Assembly: GCF_002836355.1 (NCBI RefSeq)
Contig: NZ_PJCA01000038.1
Location: 144,820 to 208,819 of the forward strand
Origin: Moritella sp. Urea-trap-13
Lineage (GTDB): Bacteria > Pseudomonadota > Gammaproteobacteria > Enterobacterales > Moritellaceae
Direction of reading: 5' to 3'
Length of the DNA stretch: 64,000 bases
A program made the translations under genes and the position numbers. Under the pieces are notes generated by a model. That model was not told where the DNA came from, searched no databases, and was given only the letters and a program-made list of their open reading frames with translations. Shown here piece after piece: positions 27,578-35,204 of the stretch; within the stretch, counting starts at the first letter, position 1, and each line of letters starts with the position of its first letter.

Positions 27578-27622
27578 CAAAAAAGCGCAGTGTATTAATT
27601 AAAATACCAAACTGCGCCTTTT
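27578..27622 (-). terminator. Rho-independent terminator after the TrmB-family gene
   Basis: On the minus strand AAAAGGCGCAGT pairs with ACTGCGCTTTTTT around a loop of about 20 bases, 45 bases after the stop codon. A runs on the other side could make it bidirectional. Confidence 0.8.
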
Positions 27623-27666
27623 AAAACTGTAAGCAAATGTAAGTATCGTCGGGTCGGGAAAATTAA

Positions 27667-28365
27667 TTACAAATTAGCGACTAATTGCCATGAGGTTTGA
27701 CCACTTGCCCAATATTTACGTTCAAACGGGGTTGTAGCTTCATCTGCGGTATAAGTCTGTAACTTACTATCCACTTTAGCCAATTCCAACGCACGCTGAA
27801 ACTCTTGTAAATACAGTGGCCAGTTACTACGTAACTCCAATTCACCACCCAAAGCAATAATAGACGGGAATACCGCCGCACCATGCCAACGACGTTGCAG
27901 GTGCTTGGCTTTTGGCCAAGGGTTTGGATACAAGATATAATGCTTGTGTAACTGCCAACCCGCATCCACAGCTAAACGCCATAGATCGTTTAAATCCACT
28001 TGGAATAAGTGATAAACCTGGCCGTCCACTTGATGTGCATGACGATGCTGATCGTTACGCTCCAAGCGGTCTGCCGACTTATCCATACCAAACACTAAAC
28101 AGTCTGGGTGCAGCTGTGCGATCTTCGCGGTACTTTCACCCACGCCACAGCATGAATCAAAGATAATAGGACGAGGATCAGCCGCGACGATCGCTTGCAT
28201 CTGTGCAAACGCTTCAACGGTATGCTGACGGTATGGCTTACGGAATTTATGGGCTAAATGCTTTAGTACCACTTCGTCTAAGTGCTCGTTCAAGCCTGTT
28301 TGGTTAGTGGTGATCTCGCGAGAGTTACCCATAGCGTCATCTTGTTCTGTTTGTTGAGTGTTCAT
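27667..28365 (-). CDS. TrmB-family SAM-dependent methyltransferase
   Basis: A predicted class I SAM methyltransferase of 232 residues. The SAM-binding motif is IIFDSCCGVGESTAKIAQLHP near residues 67-87, followed by VFGMDKSADRLER. The motif YILYPNPWPKAKHLQRRWHG near 140-160 matches the PDPWPKxRHxKRR segment of tRNA m7G46 methyltransferase TrmB. The glycine loop differs from canonical TrmB (FDSCCGVGES rather than EIGxGxG), so this may be a paralogue with another substrate and I give no symbol. The first 25 residues are poorly conserved in type; M12 is an alternative start. Monocistronic by context, with its own terminator. Confidence 0.75.
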   Translation of the reverse strand: MNTQQTEQDDAMGNSREITTNQTGLNEHLDEVVLKHLAHKFRKPYRQHTVEAFAQMQAIVAADPRPIIFDSCCGVGESTAKIAQLHPDCLVFGMDKSADRLERNDQHRHAHQVDGQVYHLFQVDLNDLWRLAVDAGWQLHKHYILYPNPWPKAKHLQRRWHGAAVFPSIIALGGELELRSNWPLYLQEFQRALELAKVDSKLQTYTADEATTPFERKYWASGQTSWQLVANL

Positions 28366-28415
28366 TTTTGTTACCGATTTTTAAATATTAGTGATAAGAG
28401 CTGAGCCCCTCGCAA

Positions 28416-28453
28416 CCTCCCCCTTATTCTTTATCAATAAAAAGTAGGGGAGG
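28416..28453. terminator. Stem-loop after the ABC permease gene
   Basis: CCTCCCC (28416-28422) pairs with GGGGAGG (28447-28453), with partial pairing of the A/T-rich inner part (TTATTCTTTATC against AATAAAAAG). It lies 22 bases after the permease stop. No T run follows, so termination strength is uncertain. Confidence 0.4.
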
Positions 28454-28474
28454 AGCTAGAGAGAGCACGCGCTA

Positions 28475-29245
28475 TTAACTTCTTAAACCAACACCTTTAC
28501 TGATCAAGCGATATACCAGTGTATATAACACAGCGATAAAACCTATAATGACAGCAAATGAATAGAATAATGGAATATTTTCAATGCCTAGGAAACCATT
28601 ACGAAACGCGCTGACCATGTAGATAATTGGATTGGCGTGTGAAATAGTTTCCCATACAGGTGGTAGCAATGATGTTGAATAAAACACCCCACCGAGATAG
28701 GTTAACGGCGTTAATATAAACGTCGGGATAATTGAAATGTCATCAAAGCTTTTTGCAAAGATGGCATTTAATAAACCCGCTAACGCGAATAAAATAGAAG
28801 TCAGTAATAACGTAGTGATGATCACCAGTACGCTGTGAATTTGTAATGGTACAAAGAACAGCGATACACAGGTAACAATAAAGCCCACCAGCAAACCACG
28901 GGCAACACCACCGCCGACATAACCTGCAATAATGATATACGTAGGTACTGGCGATACTAACAATTCTTCAATATTACCTTGAAACTTAGCACTGTAAAAC
29001 GACGAAGCGACATTGGAATATGAATTGGTGATCACCGACATCATGATCAAACCCGGTACGATAAACGCCATATAGCTAAAACCGTCCATCTGACCCACGC
29101 GAGAACCGATGAGATTACCGAAGATCACGAAGTACAACGACATAGTGATCGCTGGCGGCACTAAAGTTTGCACCCAAATACGGGTAAAACGGGTGATCTC
29201 TTTATTCAAAATACTGTTAAACGCAATTAAATAATTTTGTTTCAT
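28475..29245 (-). CDS. ABC-2 type transporter permease (YadH-like)
   Basis: The membrane subunit of an ABC exporter, 256 residues with six hydrophobic helices. ABC2_membrane landmarks include FTRIWVQTLVPPAITMSLYFVIFGNLIGSRVG, FIVPGLIMMSVITNSYSNVASSFYSAKFQGNIEELLVSP and TPLTYLGGVFYSTSLLPPVWETISHANPI. These match the YadH family, whose substrate is not known. The partner ATPase gene lies 190 bases upstream on the same strand; the gap holds a structured repeat. This spacing is longer than usual for such pairs, and the repeat may have inserted between them. Confidence 0.92.
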   Translation of the reverse strand: MKQNYLIAFNSILNKEITRFTRIWVQTLVPPAITMSLYFVIFGNLIGSRVGQMDGFSYMAFIVPGLIMMSVITNSYSNVASSFYSAKFQGNIEELLVSPVPTYIIIAGYVGGGVARGLLVGFIVTCVSLFFVPLQIHSVLVIITTLLLTSILFALAGLLNAIFAKSFDDISIIPTFILTPLTYLGGVFYSTSLLPPVWETISHANPIIYMVSAFRNGFLGIENIPLFYSFAVIIGFIAVLYTLVYRLISKGVGLRS

Positions 29246-29324
29246 TTTAACTAACCTACTAAAATATCGGTGAAAACTAACTCTTAATACGATGCAGACA
29301 GCCTAGCACTATCTCCAAAAATAA

Positions 29325-29420
29325 CGAATTAATTAAAGAAAGAGAGCTGTTGTTGGCAGGGATGCCAACGCAAGCCCCCATGGATGGGTTTACGGCGAGC
29401 TCTCGTCTTTAATCAATTCG
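29325..29420. repeat. 96-bp structured repeat, copy A (between ABC ATPase and permease)
   Basis: A nested palindrome: outer stem CGAATT/AATTCG, next ATTAAAG/CTTTAAT and GAGAGCT/AGCTCTC, and an internal hairpin GTTGGCA-GGGA-TGCCAAC at 29352-29369. A second 96-bp copy at 30494-30589 keeps the loop GGGA and the segments CAAGCC and TTTACGGCG, and differs in stems by paired changes. Probably a dispersed REP- or MITE-like element with conserved secondary structure. Confidence 0.82.
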
Positions 29421-29435
29421 TGGAACAAACAAGTA

Positions 29436-30362
29436 TTACGCTTGTTTTCCCCGCCCCTGCTCCACTATATCCATAAACAGCGCTTCTAAACGATTCTCTT
29501 TATTACGGATACCTTGCACTTGAATGTCCATCGCCGCCAATTGCACGAATAACGAATTCAAACCACGGCCCTTAGCAACATCCACTTCTAAAGTATGCGC
29601 ATCCAATAATCGACAGCTGTAACCGTCTAATTCAGGTTTAATTAATTGGCTATTAACATCCAATAGATAGGATTCACTATTGAGTTTCGATAACAGCGAT
29701 TTCATCGAAGTATTCTCAATTAATAGGCCTTTATCAATAATGCCAATATTACGGCACAGCATTTCCGCTTCTTCTAAATAATGGGTAGTCAGGATAATAG
29801 TAATGCCCTGCTCATTCTTACGTTGCAAGAACTCCCACATAGTACGGCGCAATTCAATATCAACGCCCGCAGTCGGTTCATCTAGAATAAGTAATTGTGG
29901 ATTATGTACTAACGCCCGCGCAATCATTAATCGGCGTTTCATACCACCAGATAAATTACGCGCCGCTTCATGGCGTTTATCCCATAACTCCAACTGTTTT
30001 AATAACGCTTCACAACGTACCAAGGCTTCTTTACGTGGTACGCCGTAATAACCCGCTTGATTGACGATAATGTTTTCAATCTTTTCAAACGGATTAAAAT
30101 TAAATTCTTGCGGTACTAAACCAATATGGCTCTTTGCCGCTTCAAGGTCAGTATCAATATCAAAACCAAAGATTTTAACTTGCCCTGCGGTTTTATTCAC
30201 CAGTGAACTCATCACGCCGATAGTCGTCGACTTACCCGCTCCGTTAGGCCCCAACAGCGCATAAAAATCGCCTTTTTCGACAGTCAGGTCTATGCGTTTT
30301 ACCGCTTGAACTCCGCCAGAATACGTCTTCTGCAGCCCTTTTATTTCCAGTGCTAACGTCAT
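29436..30362 (-). CDS. ABC transporter ATP-binding protein (YadG-like)
   Basis: The nucleotide-binding subunit paired with the permease downstream. Walker A GPNGAGKST is near residue 40, the Q-loop VPQEFNFNPFE near 85, the signature NLSGGMKRRLMIARALVHNPQ near 140, Walker B LLILDEPTAGVDIELR near 162 and the H-loop ILTTHYLEEAE near 195. The C-terminal part (about 220-308) is the regulatory extension of this exporter class. The longer frame begins with TTG; the ATG at 30362 (MTLALEIKGLQKTYSGG) fits the family start. It is flanked on both sides by copies of the 96-bp repeat. The substrate is unknown. Confidence 0.92.
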   Translation of the reverse strand: MTLALEIKGLQKTYSGGVQAVKRIDLTVEKGDFYALLGPNGAGKSTTIGVMSSLVNKTAGQVKIFGFDIDTDLEAAKSHIGLVPQEFNFNPFEKIENIIVNQAGYYGVPRKEALVRCEALLKQLELWDKRHEAARNLSGGMKRRLMIARALVHNPQLLILDEPTAGVDIELRRTMWEFLQRKNEQGITIILTTHYLEEAEMLCRNIGIIDKGLLIENTSMKSLLSKLNSESYLLDVNSQLIKPELDGYSCRLLDAHTLEVDVAKGRGLNSLFVQLAAMDIQVQGIRNKENRLEALFMDIVEQGRGKQA

Positions 30363-30493
30363 GTGATGAACAAACCTAATCAAGAATGGGAGCTGAATTA
30401 TACTGGAATAGCGTAGAAATGCGAGGGTGAAGTATTAACTCATCATGTAATCCGACTCTAAAACTTAAAGTGCAGAACGATGATAATAAAAGA

Positions 30494-30589
30494 GAGTCGT
30501 TTAAAGTAAGATCAGCAGTTGCTGGCAGGGATGCCAGCCCAAGCCTACAAGGATGTATTTACGGCGGGCTGAACGTCTTTAATCGACTC
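30494..30589. repeat. 96-bp structured repeat, copy B (upstream of the ABC ATPase, after hpt)
   Basis: Same element as copy A. Outer stem GAGTCG/CGACTC, next TTAAAG/CTTTAA, then TCAGC/GCTGA, and the internal hairpin GCTGGCA-GGGA-TGCCAGC at 30521-30538. Relative to copy A several pairs change on both sides together, so pairing is kept. It lies 37 bases after the hpt stop. Confidence 0.82.
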
Positions 30590-30626
30590 GAATAGCAAGT
30601 ACTAGAACTACTCTTAACAGTAGAAC

Positions 30627-31160
30627 TTAGCCTTCTAGCGGTACAACTTTACCTACGTAAGGTAAGTTACGGTATTTTTGACCGTAATCAATACCATAAC
30701 CAACTACGAATTCATCAGGGATCTCAAAACCAACCCAATCAACTGGTACAGCAACTTCACGACGAGACGGTTTATCTAGTAACGTTGTGATAGTGATTGA
30801 TTTAGGATCACGCAGTTCTAACATGGTTTTGATCTTGCTTAACGTGAAACCAGTATCAATGATGTCTTCAACGATAAGTACGTCTTTGCCTTTAATGTCG
30901 CTGTCTAAGTCTTTTAAGATACGCACATCACGGTTACTTTCCATTGAATTACCGTAGCTTGATGCAGTCATGAAATCTAATTCAACCGGTAAATTAATGT
31001 GGCGACACAGATCCGACATATAAATAACCGAACCACGTAATAAGCAAACAATGATTAGCGTATCAGTATCTTTATAATGCGTTTCAATTTGTGCCGCTAA
31101 CTCTTTTACTTTTGCTTGAATATCAGCTTCAGTGATCATCACTTCAACAGTGTGTTTCAT
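30627..31160 (-). CDS. hpt: Hypoxanthine phosphoribosyltransferase
   Basis: A purine-salvage enzyme converting hypoxanthine (and guanine less well) with PRPP to IMP or GMP. The 177 residues contain [16 protein letters not shown], the PRPP-binding loop [13 protein letters not shown] near 93-105, [10 protein letters not shown], and [18 protein letters not shown], all typical of the Hpt class. A strong GGAGAAATTAAC ribosome-binding site precedes the ATG. It is divergent from the LuxR/HapR-type regulator gene, the same pairing as in vibrios, which supports both calls. Copy B of the 96-bp repeat follows the stop. Confidence 0.96.
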   Translation of the reverse strand: MKHTVEVMITEADIQAKVKELAAQIETHYKDTDTLIIVCLLRGSVIYMSDLCRHINLPVELDFMTASSYGNSMESNRDVRILKDLDSDIKGKDVLIVEDIIDTGFTLSKIKTMLELRDPKSITITTLLDKPSRREVAVPVDWVGFEIPDEFVVGYGIDYGQKYRNLPYVGKVVPLEG

Positions 31161-31479
31161 GTTAATTTCTCCAAACGATTACAGTACTGCAGGCAGTAAT
31201 TGCAATCAAAAATAGGGTTATCTTATAATTCAAGAATAACATCTCGAATATAGCAGGGCGTAGTTTAACAGCCCTGTGGCAATAATCTAAACAGTTTCAT
31301 AAAAAAACAGCCTGGCTTTACTCATTACGCGGTTGCTAACACGGCTGAAGAAGGGTGATTAGTTTCACATGCCTGTTGAACTAAGTATCAGCCTAATGAT
31401 AAACTTAACAATAAATTAACATCTACTCTCTAGTTTATTTTCTACTTACTTTCTACTTTATTCTCTACTTTGCACTAGG
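31161..31479. other. Divergent promoter region of hpt and the LuxR/HapR-type regulator
   Basis: A 319-base region with AT-rich stretches. It contains the LuxR-like binding site listed separately and presumably both promoters. No further gene was seen. Confidence 0.6.
31394..31414. promoter_or_regulatory. LuxR/HapR-type binding site candidate (autoregulation)
   Basis: The half-sites TAATGATAAA and TTAACAATAA flank a central C. They match 18 of 21 positions of the consensus known for Vibrio LuxR/SmcR proteins (TTATTGATAA and its complement TTATCAATAA around a short AT centre). The site lies 66-86 bases upstream of the regulator start, where autorepression is known in vibrios. Confidence 0.6.
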
Positions 31480-32157
31480 ATGCTACAACATATGGAAATG
31501 CCTGCAGTAATAAGACGGCGTACCCGTCTCTCTCCCGAAGCACGTCGTGAACAATTAATGCAGTGTGCCATCGAGGTATTCTCCAAACGCGGTCTGGGTC
31601 GTGCAGGTCACGCTGAAATAGCCCAGTTAGCACAAGTCTCAGTCGCTACTGTATTTAACTACTTCAGCAGTAGAGAGCAGCTGGTTGATAATGTACTAAT
31701 ACAGGTTGAAGATTTCTTCAGTAACATGGTCCGTAAGCACTTTATTGATATTAACGAACTATCAAACCACACTCACCAATCAAATAACAGTTCCCAAGTA
31801 AACAACAGTGCACAGCAAGCCATTCATGATTACTTAGCCGATTTTGTCGACGCGGCGATCAGCAATCCGCAATTCACTTATATCTGGCTGGAATGGAGTT
31901 CGTCTATTCGTGAGGACACTTGGCCACGTTACTTAGCCTTATTAGATAACAACATCGCCATTATCAGTAACAAGATCGAACCCGCTATCGCATCTGGCGA
32001 AATAAATACTTATTTAACCACCAAAGAGTTTGCTCGCAGTCTCTGCAATCAAGGTTACATGATCTTGCAGTTGGTTAATCAACCAAAGGCAATGGACAGA
32101 GAAGGTATTATTGCGTTTTTAGAGAAGTATGTGACGTCGGCATTGGGTAAAGTTTAA
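31480..32157 (+). CDS. TetR-family master quorum-sensing regulator, LuxR/HapR/OpaR type
   Basis: A DNA-binding regulator of about 220 residues. After RRRTRLSPEARREQLMQCAIEVF, the helix-turn-helix segment GHAEIAQLAQVSVATVFNYFSSREQLVDNVL (about 43-73) closely matches Vibrio LuxR/HapR (GHADIAEIAQVSVATVFNYFPTREDLVD). The ligand-binding domain retains YIWLEWSSSIREDTWPRYL, like WFEWSASTRDEVWP. A Ser/Asn/Gln-rich insert (about 100-112) is unusual. Adjacent hpt is the vibrio arrangement. Three in-frame ATGs (31480, 31492, 31498) compete; TAGGATG upstream does not settle the choice. In vibrios this family switches high-density behaviour, including biofilm and polysaccharide genes, so regulation of the polysaccharide locus here is plausible but unproven. 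Confidence 0.9.
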   Translation: MLQHMEMPAVIRRRTRLSPEARREQLMQCAIEVFSKRGLGRAGHAEIAQLAQVSVATVFNYFSSREQLVDNVLIQVEDFFSNMVRKHFIDINELSNHTHQSNNSSQVNNSAQQAIHDYLADFVDAAISNPQFTYIWLEWSSSIREDTWPRYLALLDNNIAIISNKIEPAIASGEINTYLTTKEFARSLCNQGYMILQLVNQPKAMDREGIIAFLEKYVTSALGKV

Positions 32158-32161
32158 AGAT

Positions 32162-32177
32162 GGGCGGAGCTCCGCCC
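32162..32177. terminator. GC-rich palindrome between convergent regulator and ubiX genes
   Basis: GGGCGGAGCTCCGCCC is a perfect 16-base palindrome exactly between two convergent stop codons. It lacks a clear T run, so it is a probable but imperfect bidirectional terminator. Confidence 0.6.
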
Positions 32178-32183
32178 TAGACC

Positions 32184-32831
32184 TTAACGCCCCCACCCCG
32201 CATAAATAGACTGGTCCACATCCAAGTGGTCCAGAATACGCGCGACCATCAAATCAATTAAATCATCTAAGGTTTTAGGCTTACGGTAAAAACCCGGTGC
32301 TGCGGGCATGATGGTTACCCCTAAGCGCGATAACTTCAGCATGTTTTCTAAATGGATTGGTGACAGTGGTGTTTCACGCGGGATCAAAACTAACTGGCCA
32401 CGCTCTTTTAATACCACATCCGCAGCACGTTGTAATAAATTGGTCGACATACCCTGCGCTACCGCCGCTACCGTGCCCATACTACACGGGCAGATCACCA
32501 TCTGTTTTGGCGCACCAGAGCCAGAAGCCACGGGTGAGAACCAATCTTTGCTGCTTGGTACTAACAACTGCCCTGCTTTGGCTTGGTATTTATCGGTTAA
32601 AAACAGCTGTAGTGATTTATTATCTGCCGGCCATTTTTCATCAGTTTCCGTCGCCATCACTACTTTTGCAGCATCCGACATCAACAGATGTACTTGTACA
32701 TTCGCCGCTAATAATAACTCTAATAAACGCACCGCGTATTGTGAGCCTGACGCGCCACTGATACCCAAGGTAATACGTCTACTGAATTCTGCTTTAGTGC
32801 TTGTCGCCGCGTTAGTTTGCATCGTATTCAT
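32184..32831 (-). CDS. ubiX: Flavin prenyltransferase UbiX
   Basis: Makes prenylated FMN, the cofactor of the UbiD decarboxylase in ubiquinone synthesis. The 215-residue flavoprotein shows [21 protein letters not shown] near residues 20-40, [61 protein letters not shown] and [25 protein letters not shown], all UbiX hallmarks. About 15 N-terminal residues precede the conserved core, so a later start is possible. It lies downstream of mpl on the same strand, 80 bases away, and converges on the regulator gene. Confidence 0.96.
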   Translation of the reverse strand: MNTMQTNAATSTKAEFSRRITLGISGASGSQYAVRLLELLLAANVQVHLLMSDAAKVVMATETDEKWPADNKSLQLFLTDKYQAKAGQLLVPSSKDWFSPVASGSGAPKQMVICPCSMGTVAAVAQGMSTNLLQRAADVVLKERGQLVLIPRETPLSPIHLENMLKLSRLGVTIMPAAPGFYRKPKTLDDLIDLMVARILDHLDVDQSIYAGWGR

Positions 32832-32911
32832 AACCCTTATTCATATTAATCATTATTTCTTGCGTTTTATTAACTGTGCTTTTAACTTTAATTAGCAGCT
32901 ATTATTGTAAA

Positions 32912-34348
32912 TCACAGCTTAGCGAGCAACTTATCATGAATACCAGCAAAACCACCATTACTCATAATTAGTACATGACAAGGACCATTCTCAGCATGAG
33001 CTCGTTTGGTTATTTCACTAATCAAGCTATCAATCTGCTGATGAATAACCGCTTTAGCGTTATTGCGAACTCCAGAATTATTGCTTAGACCAGAATCATC
33101 ACTAATACACAGTTCATCAGCAACAGGCTGTAAATTCCAATCTAAGCCTTCAGGTTGGTATAGCAATACATCATCAGCCACAGTTAACGATTGTGCTAAC
33201 GCTTGTTGATGGGTGCCCATACGCATGGTATTTGAACGCGGCTCTAATACCGCAATTATACGTTCACTCCCCACTGCCGCGCGTAACCCGGCTAATGTCG
33301 TGGTGATAGCGGTAGGATGATGCGCAAAGTCATCGTAAACACGGATACCTTGTACTTCACCTTTAACTTCCATACGGCGTTTTGGGGTTTTGAACTCACC
33401 GAGCCCGGCAATCGCTTGGCTTAATTCAACACCGGCATAATGCGCTGCGGCGATCGCCATCATGCCATTTTGTAAATTATGCTCACCAATTAAGTTCCAT
33501 TGTACGACTCCAGCTAATTGGCCTTTACAGTAAACTTCAAATTGACTGGCATCTGCACGCAACTTCTTCGCTTGCCAGTGACTGTCATGCATATCCCGCC
33601 CTTCCCCACTTTCTAAAGACAAGCGCTGCACTGGTGTCCAACAACCTTGGGCTTTGACTTCATCTAATGCCGGTACGTTATCCGGCATTAAGATCAGGCC
33701 ATTACCAGGTACTGTTCTCACTACATGATGAAATTGGCGTTGAATGGCGGCTAGATCCGGGAAAATATCGGCATGATCATATTCGAGATTATTCATGATC
33801 AGAGTATTTGGTTGATAATGCACAAACTTAGAGCGCTTATCGAAAAAGGCCGTATCGTATTCGTCAGCTTCGATAACAAAGAAATAACCACCACCTAAAC
33901 GTGCAGATTCAGTAAAGTTCTGTGGTACCCCGCCAATCAAGAAACCTGGTTCGAGTCCAGCATATTCTAAGATCCACGCCACCATAGCAGCAGTGGTAGT
34001 CTTACCATGCGTACCCGACGCGGCAATAACATAACGATGTTGTAATAAATGCGCTGATAACCACTGTGGGCCAGAGGTATAAGCCAGCTTGCGATTTAAC
34101 AGGTACTCGACACAAGGATTACCGCGTGACATAGCATTACCGACAATCACCATGTCTGGCGCTGGGTCAAGCTGACTTGGATCATAGCCTTCAATCAGTT
34201 CGATACCTTGCTCTTCTAACTGTGTGCTCATTGGCGGATAGACATTAGCATCCGAACCCGTGACCTTATAACCAAGCTGTTTAGCCAGTACTGCAATGCC
34301 ACCCATGAAAGTGCCGCAAATACCGAGAATATGTATATGTTTAGACAT
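32912..34348 (-). CDS. mpl: UDP-N-acetylmuramate:L-Ala-gamma-D-Glu-meso-DAP ligase Mpl
   Basis: A peptidoglycan-recycling ligase that attaches recovered murein tripeptide to UDP-MurNAc. It is a Mur-ligase family enzyme of 478 residues: N-terminal HILGICGTFMGGIAVLAKQLG (MurC/Mpl-type), the ATP loop SGTHGKTTTAAMVAWILE near 109-126, NLEYDHADIFPDL near 180, and YDDFAHHPTAI near 340. An insert at about 410-430 (CISDDSGLSNNSGVRNNAK) is low in complexity. It is followed by ubiX and preceded by the ytjB-like gene after only four bases, suggesting cotranscription with the latter. Confidence 0.96.
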   Translation of the reverse strand: MSKHIHILGICGTFMGGIAVLAKQLGYKVTGSDANVYPPMSTQLEEQGIELIEGYDPSQLDPAPDMVIVGNAMSRGNPCVEYLLNRKLAYTSGPQWLSAHLLQHRYVIAASGTHGKTTTAAMVAWILEYAGLEPGFLIGGVPQNFTESARLGGGYFFVIEADEYDTAFFDKRSKFVHYQPNTLIMNNLEYDHADIFPDLAAIQRQFHHVVRTVPGNGLILMPDNVPALDEVKAQGCWTPVQRLSLESGEGRDMHDSHWQAKKLRADASQFEVYCKGQLAGVVQWNLIGEHNLQNGMMAIAAAHYAGVELSQAIAGLGEFKTPKRRMEVKGEVQGIRVYDDFAHHPTAITTTLAGLRAAVGSERIIAVLEPRSNTMRMGTHQQALAQSLTVADDVLLYQPEGLDWNLQPVADELCISDDSGLSNNSGVRNNAKAVIHQQIDSLISEITKRAHAENGPCHVLIMSNGGFAGIHDKLLAKL

Positions 34349-34352
34349 CAGA

Positions 34353-35093
34353 TTACCTTTTTGAACGAAATTTATGATGTACGCGGTTGATGGTCACACC
34401 AATAATGACACCGAACAGCAATAACAACAGAAACAATAATAAAATAGATATAGTGGCATCAAACTGGAAGATCGTGAAGGTTTTCAGCATTTCTTGATAA
34501 CTAAAATGCAGCTGTAAAAAACCCACGGGTTTATCTTTTGTTAACAAACCGTTGACTAATAAATCGCCTGCTAATATCGGCTTCAGATATACCCGCACGC
34601 CCGTTGGTGCTACATACTGTTTTTGCGCCACTAACGTATCGATATAGTCGTCTTGTGAAGAACTTAATAATTTACCATCTTCGGCAAAGATATGCAGGCT
34701 GGTCACATATTGATTCTTGCTTACCTCATCCACCAGCTGTTGCAGTTGTTTTTTGCTGTTAACGCGGATATCACGATCTGTCGAGCTACGCGCCACAATC
34801 AGATTAGCCGCCATTTTAGTCGGATAATCCAATAATGAACTCACCAACATATCCACCTGCTGATAGCGTGAAGCCGTAACATTGTTATATACCGAGATGG
34901 CAATGAAAATGAACAGTGAACTCAAACTTAATGCAATCAGTAATGAGGTTTGCCCTTTCAGAAATTTATTGCGGCGCTTAGACTTCTTATCCTGACGGTC
35001 TTGGTTCGTCTGTTCAGTCGCTTGCTCTGTAGCCTTATCTGTAACTAACAGTGCTTCATGCGCAACAGACGCCGAGTTGTCATTATTCTTCAT
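34353..35093 (-). CDS. ytjB: YtjB/AhpA-family membrane protein
   Basis: An inner-membrane protein of about 246 residues with an N-terminal charged cytoplasmic part, a membrane helix near 52-72, a periplasmic domain (SRYQQVDMLVSSLLDYPTKMAANLIV and TSLHIFAEDGKLLSSS) and a C-terminal membrane helix of leucines and valines near 212-235. The architecture and its position divergent from serB are those of E. coli ytjB (smp). The function is poorly defined; a role with membrane sensors has been suggested. The ATG at 35093 is preferred over an upstream start 16 codons earlier. Confidence 0.8.
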   Translation of the reverse strand: MKNNDNSASVAHEALLVTDKATEQATEQTNQDRQDKKSKRRNKFLKGQTSLLIALSLSSLFIFIAISVYNNVTASRYQQVDMLVSSLLDYPTKMAANLIVARSSTDRDIRVNSKKQLQQLVDEVSKNQYVTSLHIFAEDGKLLSSSQDDYIDTLVAQKQYVAPTGVRVYLKPILAGDLLVNGLLTKDKPVGFLQLHFSYQEMLKTFTIFQFDATISILLLFLLLLLFGVIIGVTINRVHHKFRSKR

Positions 35094-35204
35094 TTTAACC
35101 ACAACGAGATCCTTCCTGAATAGCGTAATTACGAATCGCAATTTTAAGTCTAATGCGTTATCTTTGCTAGTAGTAACCTATCGATTACAAGGATTAGTAG
35201 CAAA

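Larger units (their letters stand above)
27214..27666. other. Intergenic region with wza promoter, JUMPstart, inverted repeat and trmB-like terminator
   Basis: Between the small plus-strand gene and the methyltransferase gene lie the JUMPstart (27230-27262), a sigma-70-like promoter, a 16-bp inverted repeat and a terminator (27578-27622), each listed separately. The stretch 27345-27575 shows no gene. Confidence 0.7.

Noticed and set aside
28416..28453. LuxR-type half-site TTATCAATAA near the methyltransferase gene
   Set aside because: Only one half-site is present, within a hairpin; the other half does not match, so it is not a convincing regulator site.
29325..30589. CRISPR or integron attC sites
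   Set aside because: Only two copies about 1.2 kb apart with a normal gene between them, no spacer array, and no attC core sequences (RYYYAAC/GTTRRRY).
32308..32895. 195-codon plus-strand open frame opposite ubiX
   Set aside because: Antisense shadow of ubiX with no family features and no start signal.
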